64,000 nt of DNA, from contig CM046874.1 in NCBI GenBank assembly GCA_025667525.1, positions 427,884,400 to 427,948,399 of the forward strand, written 5' to 3'. Of the stretch, positions 46,918 through 57,902 are shown in pieces. This DNA is from Glebionis coronaria. Its lineage: Eukaryota > Streptophyta > Magnoliopsida > Asterales > Asteraceae. The translations under genes were made by a program, and so were the position numbers. The stretch's first letter is position 1, and the number at the start of each line of letters is the position of its first letter. The notes below the pieces were generated by a model that had not been told where the DNA came from, made no database searches, and worked only from the letters and a program-made list of their open reading frames with translations.

Positions 46918-47430
46918 TGTTGATCCCAAACTTAGATCGATTTAGCTTTATGTATACGAGATTAGATCAAGTTATACACGTAGAGAAACCTTTGTATATG
47001 TATAAAGTAATCTAAGTGTTATGCGGAATTAACACTTAAACAAGAACACACAAAGATGTAAACAAACTTTCACTTGATTGAGTATAAGGAACTTGCTTAC
47101 AATGAAAGTGTTTAACGTATGAAAACTTATATTGAACAATAACCTAAAGGTCTTCTTCTATAGACATAAGAAGCCTTGTACAAGATACATATCAACTATT
47201 CTAGGTAAAGATAATTATAGAAAATACAATGTTGAACTTATCTTTACTTGAAACAAACTAGAAACAATATACGCGTAGACTAAATCTTTCCATCAGTGCT
47301 TGTCTTCAGTGTATCAACGCTTGACTTCTTCTTGTCAACACTTGATCTATCAGCGTTTGTTTTCTTCCTATCAAGGCTTGTTTTCCTCTTGTCAGCGCTC
47401 AAGTGGACTGGCTATATTTTATTCCCAACA
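46918..47430 (-). repeat. D1 5' LTR (right), 513 bp
   Basis: Direct repeat of 36692-37207. It ends CCCAACA, followed by AGGAT. It has the same minisatellite cluster (47290-47400). Confidence 0.93.
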
Positions 47431-47435
47431 AGGAT

Positions 47436-48129
47436 ACGATCCACATTTTGCTTTTTGAAGATGGGAGTTGTTGAACATACAATTTTTGAAAGATTTTGAA
47501 TAATCATTGAAAAATTCTTGAAAAAATTGTGTTCAACGCTTTTTGAAAAATCCTATTTCTTTTTGGCGAAGAGGTTTTTCTAAAGCATAAACTTGAGTTC
47601 ATAGAATTTGAATGTCTTGACGAATCCACTCAAGTGTAAGGAGATTTCTCTTCTTTTGCTGAGGGTAAGAGCACGAAATCGTACACTCCCCCGTGAATAT
47701 AGATCCGGGTTGCAATCTGAAAGTGATTACAAGCCATTGTGTTGAGCTCAAAAAATGTTTTGTGACAACCTCAACCCGTGATAGATTGCTCTACCCGTTG
47801 TTTGGAAATATTGTCCAAAATAGACAAATTCCTGTAGTAAAAGAAGAAATGACATGTTTTGAAAATATTTACAACTTTTATTCGAGCTTTATGTACACAC
47901 CTGTGTCGTTATTGAGCGACATTTCTAGGCACGTCCATATTATCGATACTGAAAGACATGTCGAGAAGAATATTTTTGGATTTTAAAAGATTTTTAATTT
48001 TGTATTTTGTTTTTATATGTTTTATATTTTTGTATTTTTATTTTTCAAGGTATTTACAGGTTGATGTTTGATAGATAAATCAAGCAGGCACCTTTGCTAG
48101 AATCTCCAGGTCTGCTAGAGTCAAACATC
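47436..48129 (-). other. E1 3' region, proximal part
   Basis: Non-coding DNA between the E1 RNase H end and the D1 insertion. The small plus-strand open frame at 47693-47986 has no recognisable content. Confidence 0.65.
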
Positions 48130-48609
48130 TCATACCAATTGCCTAACGAGGTACTCAAACCTATCTTTCGATAGAGCTTTCGGAAACAAGTCGGATAATT
48201 GGTAATCCTTTCCAACAAAGTATAGTTCTACGATACCTTTTTCAACTTGTTCCTTTATGAAGTGGTATCTGACATCGATGTGCTTCGTGCGGGAAAGTTG
48301 TACCGGATTGCAGGAGATGGCTATGGTCGACTTCGAGTCACAGTACATAGGTACTTTATCAAAGTGGAAGCCATAATCCGTGAGTTATGTTCTCATCCAA
48401 AGAACTTGAGCACAACACGCAGATAGAGACACATACTCCGCTTCGGCTGATGAAAGTGACGTACAATCCTGCTTCTTGGAAGACGATCCCACAAGCTTAT
48501 CTTAACCTAGAAATTGTGCACCACCAGAAGTACTTTTTCGTGTATCAAGACACCCTGTATGATCAGAATCTGAATAGGCTGTTAGAAAGAAACCGGTTTC
48601 CCTCGGATA
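48130..48609 (-). pseudogene. E1 RNase H, frame broken
   Basis: The last 72 codons are open (48348-48130): [32 protein letters not shown] and [11 protein letters not shown]. Between 48349 and 48609 the usual segment with the SDSD and SSAEAEY motifs is readable only across frames, with stops. Confidence 0.8.
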
Positions 48610-49617
48610 CTAGAGTCCCAAATGAATGGTATTCTTCAGGTACCGAAAGATCCGTTTAACCTCCTTGAGGTGATTTTCAGTGGGTCGTGCTTGATATCGT
48701 GCACAATAATACGTAGCATGTGAAATATCAGGTCTGCTTGCTGTTAAGTACATGATGGAACCAATCATGGAACGATATCTCGTTTGATCGATGGTATTTC
48801 CCTCCAAGTCAGCATCTAGCGATGTGGTTGATAATGGTGTCCCAACGGGGTCACATGAAGTCATACCATGCTTTTTTATTATCTCTTGACAATACTTAGC
48901 TTGGTTTATAAAGATACCACTTGGGGATTGGTGAACTTGAATTCCTAGAAAGAATTTTAGTTCGCCCATCATTGACATCTCAAATTTGTTGTGCATTACT
49001 TTTTCAAACCATTTTGAAAGTTTTGGGTTTGTAGACCCGAAAATAATGTCATCAACATAAATTTTCACAAGCAAAATGTCATCCCCATATTTATAAGTGA
49101 ATAGAGTTAGATCAATGGAACCTTTTGAGAAACCTTTGGATACCAGAAATTTTGAAAGCTCGTCGTACCACGCCCTTGGAGCTTGCTTGAGTCCATATAG
49201 TGCCTTGTGGAGACGATACACCTTGTCAGGATAATGAGGATTGACGAATCCTTCCGGCTGCATGGCATAGACTTCTTCCTTCAAAGTACCGTTAAGAAAT
49301 GACGTCTTTACGTCCATTTGATAGACAGTGAATCCCTTATGTGCAGCATAAGCAAGAAAAATCCTGACTGCTTCCATACGAGCAACTGGTGCAAATGATT
49401 CATCAAAATCAATTCCCTCTTTCTGGCCATACCCCTTAGCCATTAGCCTAGCTTTGTTCTTGATGATCGTGTTTTCTTCATCCATCTTGTTTTTCCAGAT
49501 CCAACGAAGATTTAAAGGAATCACATCGTATGGTCTGTCAACAAGTTCCCAGACTTTAAGTCTTTCAAATTGTTGAAGTTCATCCGTCATCGATTCAATC
49601 CAAGCATGATCAGGCAT
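48610..49617 (-). CDS. E1 reverse transcriptase
   Basis: Copia-type RT in one open frame of 335 codons: [72 protein letters not shown] and catalytic [16 protein letters not shown]. Then [18 protein letters not shown] and [18 protein letters not shown]. Active-site aspartates are present. It makes cDNA in the particle. It is cut from RNase H by a stop and from the upstream linker by lesions near 49620-49740. Confidence 0.9.
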   Translation of the reverse strand: MPDHAWIESMTDELQQFERLKVWELVDRPYDVIPLNLRWIWKNKMDEENTIIKNKARLMAKGYGQKEGIDFDESFAPVARMEAVRIFLAYAAHKGFTVYQMDVKTSFLNGTLKEEVYAMQPEGFVNPHYPDKVYRLHKALYGLKQAPRAWYDELSKFLVSKGFSKGSIDLTLFTYKYGDDILLVKIYVDDIIFGSTNPKLSKWFEKVMHNKFEMSMMGELKFFLGIQVHQSPSGIFINQAKYCQEIIKKHGMTSCDPVGTPLSTTSLDADLEGNTIDQTRYRSMIGSIMYLTASRPDISHATYYCARYQARPTENHLKEVKRIFRYLKNTIHLGL

Positions 49618-49730
49618 GGCTTCTTTGATGTTTTTCGGTTAAGCAGTACTCATGGCGAGTGCGAACATACAAACATCGCCATCGGTGGCTAGTTGTCGTC
49701 TTGTACGAACGGGTTGTGAAGGGTTTCCAA

Positions 49731-50342
49731 TTACGTGAACCAAAGGATGATCTCGAGTCCAATGATGTGTTGAAGGATGTCGTTGATAGAACATATGCAT
49801 ATTTGACGGATCAACATGGCGAGTAGAAGACTCTCCAGTTCCGTGTACCAGTGTACCGAATGGGTTGTGAAAATCGTCATCGTCAGATAATGCACCGTCT
49901 GCTTGATTTGTGTTCTCTGGAGCAATGACAGTAGTTGTGGATGTTTTAGGATCGATTGTTGAAGTGATATTCTGAGGAGGTAAATATGCAGCAACCCGTG
50001 TTGAAGTAGATGAAGTTGTATCCTTTTGTTGATGATGATCGGTATCATCATCGTATCATGAGTGACAGCGGAAGACTTTGATACAACATGTTTCTCCCCC
50101 GTGAAATATTCATCAAACATTGGTCCATATAACATTTCCAACTCTTCAAGTGTCGTGTCCACTGTCATATCTGCTCTAGGAACATGTTCAGGAACCAGCT
50201 TTGAACTTGACGTTTCATTATTGTAGTCTTGAGTTCCGAGTTCTGTGCTGTTGTGGACAGAAGTCTTTTGCCGTTGTGGATCGGGATTTATACTGTTTTG
50301 TTCTCTTGTTGTATACTCTGTATCCCTTAGACTGAGTTGCAT
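49731..50342 (-). pseudogene. E1 linker between integrase and RT
   Basis: Low-complexity S/T/Q-rich polypeptide with VPEHVPRADMTVD and LEELEMLYGPMFDEYF, a conserved word in this Copia group. It overlaps the end of the integrase frame in another frame, so a frameshift lies near 50218-50340. Confidence 0.65.
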
Positions 50343-51378
50343 ATCCCACTAAAATGCATGCATCACCTTTTTCTTTCATCTTGTCCAGATTTTCACCATC
50401 TCGAATAATGTAACACGTACATCCAAAAACATTAAGGTGTTTGAGTGAAGGTTTGCGATCATTAATTATGTGATATGGTGTCTTTTCGTGTCTAGGGATA
50501 ATTAAGGAGCGGTTTTGTGTGTAGCATGCGGTTGACACGGCTTCGGCCCAAAAGTATAGTGGAAGTTTTGAAGCGGATAATAATGTTCGAGCAACCTCAA
50601 CTAAAGTACGGTTTCGTCTTTCAACAACGCCGTTTTGTTCGGGTGTTTGAGCAATAGATGTTTCATGTTCAATTCCTTCGGCTTCAAAACAGTTTCTCAG
50701 TTTTGAATTCAAAAATTCTATACCTCTATCAGTACGAACCACTTTAACTTGAGCTTGAAGACCACGTTGCATCATTTTAAGGGAGCTGATGAGAACATCG
50801 GGTGTTTCATCCTTGGACCTCAAGAAGTGAGTCCACGTGTACCTTGAGTAGTCATCGACAATTACCATAACGTATTTCTTCCCATTGATACTATGAACAC
50901 GCATGGGACCACACAAATCTATATGAAGAAGATCTAACCGTCCTTTAGAGCTTGGTGTAGTCTTTGACTTGAAACTACTTCGTTTAGCTTTACAAAGCTC
51001 ACAAGAAGAACAAAGATGATCTTTGATGAATTTCAAGTTAGGAAGGCCTCGCACAATATCTTTCTTGGAAATCAAGTTGATGGTATCAAAGTTAATATGA
51101 GATAAACGTTGATGCCATAACCAAGCTTGAGTCATTGAAGCTTTAGTCATGAAACAGATTGGAGTTGAAGATGTGGAGTCTTGTAGTGAAATAGTGTAGA
51201 GATCAGTACCCCGTGTTTTGGTAAGTAAGTCATTCCCATCATAATCACGAACAAAACATGTCTTCTTTCTAAAAGCAACCTCCAAATCCGCATCACAGAA
51301 TTGACCAACTGAGAAAAGATTGTGATTGAGCCCTTCTACGTAGTAAACCCTTTTGATAGTGATATTCCCCTTAACCAA
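50218..51378 (-). CDS. E1 GAG-pre-integrase and integrase
   Basis: An open frame of 386 codons. GAG-pre-integrase: VEGLNHNLFSVGQFCDADLE and LWHQRLSHINFDTI. Zinc-binding H/C residues end CSSCELCKAKRSSF. Integrase core: LLHIDLCGPMRV (Asp), VRTDRGIEFLN (Asp) and TPEQNGVVERRNRTLVE (Glu), then YFWAEAVSTACYTQNRS and FGCTCYIIRDGENLDK. All catalytic residues are present. The first residues are in-frame read-through from the protease; a one-base loss near 51450 separates them. Confidence 0.9.
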   Translation of the reverse strand: MVKGNITIKRVYYVEGLNHNLFSVGQFCDADLEVAFRKKTCFVRDYDGNDLLTKTRGTDLYTISLQDSTSSTPICFMTKASMTQAWLWHQRLSHINFDTINLISKKDIVRGLPNLKFIKDHLCSSCELCKAKRSSFKSKTTPSSKGRLDLLHIDLCGPMRVHSINGKKYVMVIVDDYSRYTWTHFLRSKDETPDVLISSLKMMQRGLQAQVKVVRTDRGIEFLNSKLRNCFEAEGIEHETSIAQTPEQNGVVERRNRTLVEVARTLLSASKLPLYFWAEAVSTACYTQNRSLIIPRHEKTPYHIINDRKPSLKHLNVFGCTCYIIRDGENLDKMKEKGDACILVGYATQSKGYRVYNKRTKQYKSRSTTAKDFCPQQHRTRNSRLQ

Positions 51379-51454
51379 GTCTCCATATCCTAAGATCGGT
51401 GCAAATTGATCATTTCCGAATCGGACCGTACCCAGGAACTTTCCACGAAGTTAA

Positions 51455-52583
51455 TTTGAAGCTTGAGATTCCCCGTCATGTGCTTCGTGCACCCGGAGTC
51501 CTGTATGAATAGAATTATTTTAATCACCTGCAGAAGAATTAGAATACGATGGAGCATTTTCTAAATTAGATTCCATGTTAGTTGTGATTTCTGATTCATT
51601 AGTTTCCCTAGTTTCATCACTTAGAGTCACACTAACGCACGTAGTCACATTTTATGCCCTAACCTTAGGCATCCATTTATATCCTGGAGGACATTGATTA
51701 GCAAACAACCATTTCCATGGCTTGCTAGCAGACTCATATAATTCCCTAATTCTGCTTCTAGGGGTCTTAGTGGTGGAGTCTGATGCAATACTTTTCTTAG
51801 GGGGGGTTGCACCAGAATGGTTCACTTTGCGTTTGGGTTTTCTAGCACTAATAGGCATCACAGTTTGCTTCTTAGTTCTAGTTTCTACGCCTTTGACATT
51901 ATTCGAAACACACATAGCATGATTAGCATTAGCACACTTTCCACATTTCACACAAACAAACTTAACATTCAAAGCCTTCAAAGTCGAATCATTCATATCG
52001 TCATTACACACGATTATAGACGTTTTATTCTTAGAAACATTGAAAATCCTAGGGTGGTCTTCTACTGTCTTCATCTTCCCTTGACTTTTGTTTTGCCAAA
52101 CCTTTTCATTCATGCGAGTGCTCTTAAACTGGGGCTGGCTAACACTATCAGTAGGGACTACTCCTGTAGTAAAAGACACACGTCTATTAGTGTTTCTAGA
52201 AGTCTGAGGTGATTGACTTTCTTTGTTGTGTGTAGTTGTAGTGGCCAATCTATACATCCCTGGTTTAACCACATTTGTGTTCTTTATGCTTTGTGATCGA
52301 ATATGTGTTTTGGGAGTGTTTTATGGTAACCTATCCTTCCCATCCGTCTTGGGGGCAAATGCAGGTTTTGCAAATGCAGAATTAGAGAAAACAGATGGTT
52401 TTCCCAAGACAGAGGGTCTAGTCACTTTTTGTGCATTGGGTTGTCTTACAATAGGTTTCTTAACACTAGGTTCCAAAATTTTCCCACCCATCTTAGCAAC
52501 GAGTTTCTTCAACTCTGCTATCGCTATTTCCCTGTCTTGTAACTAAGATTTCAACCCTTTAATTTCCAAATTTTGTTCATTCA
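51455..52583 (-). pseudogene. E1 gag C-terminal part and protease, broken
   Basis: Gag tail: LQDREIAIAELKKLVAKMGG helix, then a basic N/S/T-rich part with CVKCGKCANANHAMC and a KTRSRIRELY..PGYKWMPKV block typical of this Copia group. In-frame stops lie near 52543, 52323 and 51652. The protease motif DSGCTKHMTGNLKLQ is near 51500, followed by the frameshift noted for the integrase. The capsid part lies beyond the F junction at 52584. Confidence 0.75.
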
Positions 52584-52850
52584 TGTTGATCCCAAAGTCA
52601 GATCTTAAACCTTAATAGCTTTTTAAGGGTTGTGATAGAAAGAAAGAATTCGATCTAATACTAGAGAAACTTTGCAAAGCAAAGTAACTAAACAAGATGC
52701 GGAATATAATGTTTAACACAAGAACAATATGATTGAAACTTTGAACTTTAATATATCAATGATATACGAATACCCTAAAATGGTATTAGGGTTTACAAAA
52801 CCTTAAAGTATGACAATGAAAGACAATAGAGAAAGACACACATTGCATGC
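52584..52850. repeat. F: start of another Copia-like LTR, cut by A2
   Basis: It begins TGTTGATCCCAAA exactly where the E1 gag frame stops, and shares order and words with the D1 LTR (GAGAAACTTT, GATGCGGAAT, AACACAAGAAC), so it belongs to a related family. It runs 267 bp to the A2 LTR. The rest should lie right of A2, outside the window. Confidence 0.6.
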
Positions 52851-53919
52851 TGATGAGATGGCATTTATACATGATCTCATCGTTCTTTTCGGGCTTTAAA
52901 TGCATAAAAATGTCATAAAATACCATATATATGCTTGTGTTTGTTTACTTGTGTATTTTAGGTATGGATATCGTGAAAAAGACAAAAGATCACAGGATAC
53001 AAGGAAAAACGGACACGAGAAACGAAACCGTACAAAGAACCGGGCCCTAATCATGAAATATTCAACAAATACCCTTGAAGACTTGAAGACATACAAGATT
53101 GATCCCCATTTATTGAAGAAATGACACTTAAAACCCTTGTATATTGATAATTACAAGTTTGGTCCCTTAAGTTTGTCAAAATTACACAAAAGGTCCTTCA
53201 ACTTTGAAGAAATGGCAAGATTGGTCCCTCAACAATTCCAAATTGTCAATTATGGTCCCTCATCAAGCCAAAGATACATTGAAGACCTTTGAAGATTAAG
53301 AATGTCCAATATCAGCCCTTGAAATATCTCAAAATGGCAAAAACAACCCTTTGAAACCTTTTTCCAAAGTTTTGTGCCAAAATTGCCAAGTCTTGAAAGT
53401 TGATACAAAGGAAATGGGCGCTGACACGTTTTTAAACACAAATGAAAGGAAAGAAAAAGAAGAAGGGCCAAATGTGTGCTATTGAAACATTCAAACAGTA
53501 AATTGCGCCAAACACCACAACTTCCCCCAATTTCGGATCAAAAGTATTACTATTCACCTTTTACCCACCCAGAATTTACACCACTTAAACTTAGGGTAAT
53601 TTGCAATTACCTTTGCACATGTGTGATTCACACATACAGAAAACCATCCCAACCTCAAAACCCTCACTCCCACTCACAATGGACCCCACCCCCAATTCCC
53701 GTTTAACCAATGAGAATGCAACTTACTCTCCAAGTAATCTGACGTGTCCAAATCAACAGCCTAGGATCCTTGCTTCATTCCAAAGCTAAAATGAACAGCC
53801 TTGATCAACTTGGACAGCTCAAATGCAGAAAACGTCTAGAAGAACTTAAGGGTATTTTAGAGAATTCACTTCTAGGGTTTGTGAATAGTGTAGCCAGTCT
53901 TTACCTTTTAAACTTTGCC

Positions 53920-53927
53920 TATAAAAG
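53920..53927 (+). promoter_or_regulatory. A2 LTR TATA box, first copy
   Basis: CCTATAAAAGGAGACC. The upstream flank is altered relative to the 3' LTR by a ~20 bp insertion copied from 53958-53977. Confidence 0.7.
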
Positions 53928-55126
53928 GAGACCTCAACATGTGAGAGTCCCTTTGTTCCAGTCTTTACCTTTTAAACTTTTAATTCCTTTTTAAAATTTA
54001 TAAAAGTTGATATTTTGAGAAAATTGTAATTCCTTTTTATGTTTTTAAAAGTTGGTGTTGTTTAAAGGGTGATTCTGAGTTCCATTGATTGTTATAAGTG
54101 TGCTTGAACCTTTTGGATCAAGGACGTTTATGTTTGGTAAGGTTTTTCAAGTTTGAAAAAGCTTTAAAGAAGGTTCTGATTTTGGTTATTTTTGTGTGCT
54201 AACCCTTAACCATAAGCTATAAGCTCTTGCAAGCTTGTTGACACCAAGCTTGTGAAGGGATTAGAGCCCTTGGTTGAGTTGTTTGCTGCTTGTGTTGAAG
54301 ACATCAAGTCCTTGAGTTTCTGATTTGAAACATCAACCAAGGCATTCATCTTCTTTCTTGTTGAAGTACCTTGGTCTTGTTCTAGTTGTTGAACAAGGTC
54401 CAAGGAGCATAGCTGGCCTTCCTAGGATGTTGTGGAAGGCAGGTATAACCTCTTGTTAAGATTCCTCTCAAAATTTCATGTTTCTGCTTATTTTGTACTT
54501 TGGTATATGATTTGGTGTTCTTGTGTTTGTGCTTTGTGTTTTATGGCTGGTATCTGTTAGTTGTCACCTAGTATAGCTATTTGATCATAAAAATCAGTAG
54601 GTTGTTTGAAGGATTAAGAAGTTTGTTTGAAAAGTGCTTGATTAAGGGTTGTTTGGGATTACTGGTTCATAAGGCCTTGTGGCCTTATGCCCTTGGTTCT
54701 TAGGGTTTGGGAAGTCTAAACAAGTCTAAATATACAAGTTTGAGTCATTGGTTAAGTTTATGAATGTTTGGAAAAGGGATTTGAAGTTTTGCAAAAATCT
54801 GATAAAAGTGGTTTTGAAATTGGTCAAACACATCAGATCCAATAACTTCTTTGTTTGTTGGATCTAAGGTCTGAAATCAGGTTTGGGAATAGTTTAGGTG
54901 ATAAGCTATATATTGGTTGTCTGGTTGTTGAATTTGGTGGCTTATTGTGGATTTTATAGCTTATCAAAAGTTGCTGAAGTGGTCATTTGCATCAGCAAAG
55001 TGACCACCTCATTTTGTGCTTGCATTTGTTATCCTAGTGTATGCCTTGTGATTTTGCTGCTTGGAACTTGTTTTGTGCTGCTTGTGATTGGATTTTGCTA
55101 TTTGGTTTTAAACTTGGACATTTGCC

Positions 55127-55134
55127 TATAAAAG
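55127..55134 (+). promoter_or_regulatory. A2 LTR TATA box, second copy
   Basis: Identical CCTATAAAAGGAGACC, 1207 bp downstream of the first. Confidence 0.65.
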
Positions 55135-57902
55135 GAGACCTCAACATGTGAGAGTCCCTTTGTTCCAGTCTTTACCTTTTAAACTTTTAATTCCTTTTTA
55201 AAATTTATAAAAGTTGATATTTTGAGAAAATTGTAATTCCTTTTTATGTTTTTAAAAGTTGGTGTTGTTTAAAGGGTGATTCTGAGTTCCATTGATTGTT
55301 ATAAGTGTGCTTGAACCTTTTGGATCAAGGACGTTTATGTTTGGTAAGGTTTTTCAAGTTTGAAAAAGATTTAAAGAAGGTTCTGATTTTGGTTATTTTT
55401 GTGTGCTAACCCTTAACCATAAGCTATAAGCTCTTGCAAGCTTGTTGACACCAAGCTTGTGAAGGGATTAGAGCCCTTGGTTGAGTTGTTTGCTGCTTGT
55501 GTTGAAGACATCAAGTCCTTGAGTTTCTGATTTGAAACATCAACCAAGGCATTCATCTTCTTTCTTGTTGAAGTACCTTGGTCTTGTTCTAGTTGTTGAA
55601 CAAGGTCCAAGGAGCATAGCTGGCCTTCCTAGGATGTTGTGGAAGGCAGGTATAACCTCTTGTTAAGATTCCTCTCAAAATTTCATGTTTCTGCTTATTT
55701 TGTACTTTGGTATATGATTTGGTGTTCTTGTGTTTGTGCTTTGTGTTTTATGGCTGGTATCTGTTAGTTGTCACCTAGTATAGCTATTTGATCATTAAAA
55801 TCAGTAGGTTGTTTTAAGGATTAAGAAGTTTGTTTGAAAAGTGCTTGATTAAGGGTTGTTTGGGATTACTGGTTCATAAGGCCTTGTGGCCTTGTGCCCT
55901 TGGTTCTTAGGGTTTGGGAAGTCTAAACAAGTCTAAATATACAAGTTTAAGTCATTGGTTAAGTTTCTGAATGTTTGGAAAAGGGATTTGAAGTTTTGCA
56001 AAAATCTGATAAAAGTGGTTTTGAAATTGGTCAAACACATCAGATCCAATAACTTCTTTGTTTGTTGGATCTAAGGTCTGAAATCAGGTTTGGGAATAGT
56101 TTAGGTGATAAGCTATATATTGGTTGTCTGGTTGTTGAATTTGGTGGCTTATTGTGGATTTTATAGCTTATCAAAAGTTGCTGAAGTGGTCATTTGCATC
56201 AGCAAAGTGACCACCTCATTTTGTGCTTGCATTTGTTATCCTAGTGTATGCCTTGTGATTTTGCTGCTTGTAACTTGTTTTGTGCTGCTTGTGATTGGAT
56301 TTTGCTATTTGGATTGCTTTGTATCAGGCTTATAAGCTAACTGGCTTATTAAGCCCTTATTGCCAAAATATGTCATCAAAAGGGCAACTGACCTCTTGAT
56401 TCACAAGGCCTCCTCCTTGAGTCCTTCACAAAATTTGCTTATAACAAGCCCTTGCACCATTCCTGATCATTTGGTGCATTTTGGAGTACTTTGACTTTTG
56501 GTCAAATAAGCACTTATTGGCTTATTTTTGAGAACTGCTTATTGGCACATGCAACAACTTATCTTTTGTAATAGAAAACATTTTTCTTAGCTTAATATCA
56601 TATCTGGAAGTTTGCAAGTCTTTTGGTTAAGCTTTTGCTAGAAAACTAGCTTATTTGGCTTTTTCAGCCAGGTTATTTGTTCTTACAGCTTATTCTACTT
56701 GGCTTTTTGTGATTTTATTGATTGATTATTCTTAGTTAAGCTATTTGTGAGCTTTTGCAACAAACTAGAGCTTCTGAGGTGCCCTAAATCTCAAACTCGA
56801 CTATTTTGTCTTTTACTGAATTTTTACTTTGCTTATTTCTGGCTTATTGAGTGTGCTTTTTCAAAAATTATTTTTACATATCTCATAAGCATCCCAAAAG
56901 AAGGTTGTGTGTCAAGTTAGAGCTTATGGCATTGGCTTATTGCTTAATGGGCTGAAAAGCCCAATAAGAATAAGTTGTGTGTTTAATAAGCTGTGATAAG
57001 CTCACATTCAGCTTTTGGTCCTTTAGAGTTTTGTTCTTAGAATTAAATTTTGAGTCAGATAGGGCTTTTCCAAGTCAATTGGGCCAAGTTTGACTTTTTG
57101 GGCCCAAAAGCCCATTTGGTTTGACTGTTTTTGGTTTTGGCCCATTTAAGGGCCCAATAGGGGTATTCTGGTCATTTCACTTTGATTTTCTGAATATTTA
57201 GGTTAAAATAAACTAGTTTACAAGTTTTTAGAATTTTTTATAATTTTTGGATTTTTAATATTATTTTAATATTATTTTATTATTATTTTTCAAATTTCAC
57301 ATTTTCCAACTTTTTTCATATTTCTTAGCTTAAATACATTAAATAGGAATTTAGCAACTTTTAGAATAATTTTATCATTTCTAGATTAATTTTTATAATT
57401 ATTTTAAGTTTTAATAGTTTTTAAATCATTTTAAATAGTTTTTATTAGTTTAAAAATTTCTAAAAAAAGTTTTTAATCTTTTTAGGTCATTTTAGAGGTT
57501 TACTAATTGAAAAAGCTTTATTTGGGCTTTTTAATAATTTATTTGATTTTTAGGGCTTTAATTAGCATTTAAAAATTGAATATTTAATTATTTAAAAGGT
57601 TTGAAAAAGTTTTGATCATTGGTAAACTCTTAGTTTATTAATTTTGATTTTTGGTGAATTTTTGGTAATTTTTAGAATTAATTTTTATTTTTGTAGTTTT
57701 TAAGGTTTTACGTTGTAACTTTCTAGTAGTAATTTTTACGTCTTCGTCATCTTCTTTTCTCATCCCCTTCTAAACCAAATATTAATCTCAAATCTTTTAC
57801 ATCTTAGTCACACACATATACCTCCTTGGGAAACGAACTTTCATATCATAAGGGTCATTAGTGCTTGATTTTCCTAAATCATCACTCGATACTTACCGCT
57901 TT

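Larger units (their letters stand above)
36692..47430 (-). mobile_element. D1: minus-strand Copia element (SIRE/Maximus-like) with extra ORF, integrase lost
   Basis: LTRs of about 515 bp (36692-37207 and 46918-47430) run TGTTGATCCC..AACA. AGGAT is duplicated at 36687-36691 and 47431-47435. Reading leftwards from the 5' LTR: perfect initiator-Met primer site, gag, protease relic, RT, RNase H, spacer, a long extra ORF, polypurine tract, LTR. The whole integrase is missing. The LTR pair is very similar, so insertion is fairly recent, but stops have already accumulated. A short repeat family with TCAACGC/TCAGCG cores is scattered through it. Confidence 0.93.
34368..52583 (-). mobile_element. E1: minus-strand Copia element, split by D1 and cut off in gag
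   Basis: Reading from right to left: gag/protease (52583-51455), integrase (51378-50218), RT (49617-48610), RNase H (to 48130), 3' region, D1 insertion (36692-47430), more 3' region, polypurine tract, 3' LTR (34763 to about 34368). Its 5' part lies beyond F at 52584 and is not in the window. The proteins resemble Copia polyproteins abundant in Asteraceae. Several stops and frameshifts show it is inactive. The outer left edge rests on a TG start and is less certain than the right edge of the LTR. Confidence 0.75.
53914..56312 (+). repeat. Tandem duplication of 1192 bp inside the A2 LTR
   Basis: Unit 1 is 53914-55105 and unit 2 is 55121-56312, equal in length with about seven substitutions by eye. 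A 15-base filler (TTTTAAACTTGGACA) lies between. Each unit starts TTTGCCTATAAAAGG, so the TATA box and everything downstream is doubled. The minus-strand frames 54206-54403 and 55413-55610 are copies of one chance frame. Confidence 0.93.
52851..57900 (+). repeat. A2 5' LTR, about 5.05 kb, with internal duplication and missing 3' end
   Basis: Matches 62918-64000 and, less closely, 5577-9373. It is larger than the 3.8 kb relative mainly because of a 1192 bp tandem duplication. The AT-rich 3' half (57180-57700) and the CACACACATATACCTCCTTGGG block (57812) match the A1 LTR. It breaks off at about 57900. Confidence 0.85.

Noticed and set aside
51817..52212. 131-codon plus-strand open frame
   Set aside because: Antisense to the E1 gag tail, with no family similarity that I can see.
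54206..54403. 65-codon minus-strand frame repeated identically at 55413-55610
   Set aside because: The identity comes from the 1192 bp tandem duplication, not from selection.
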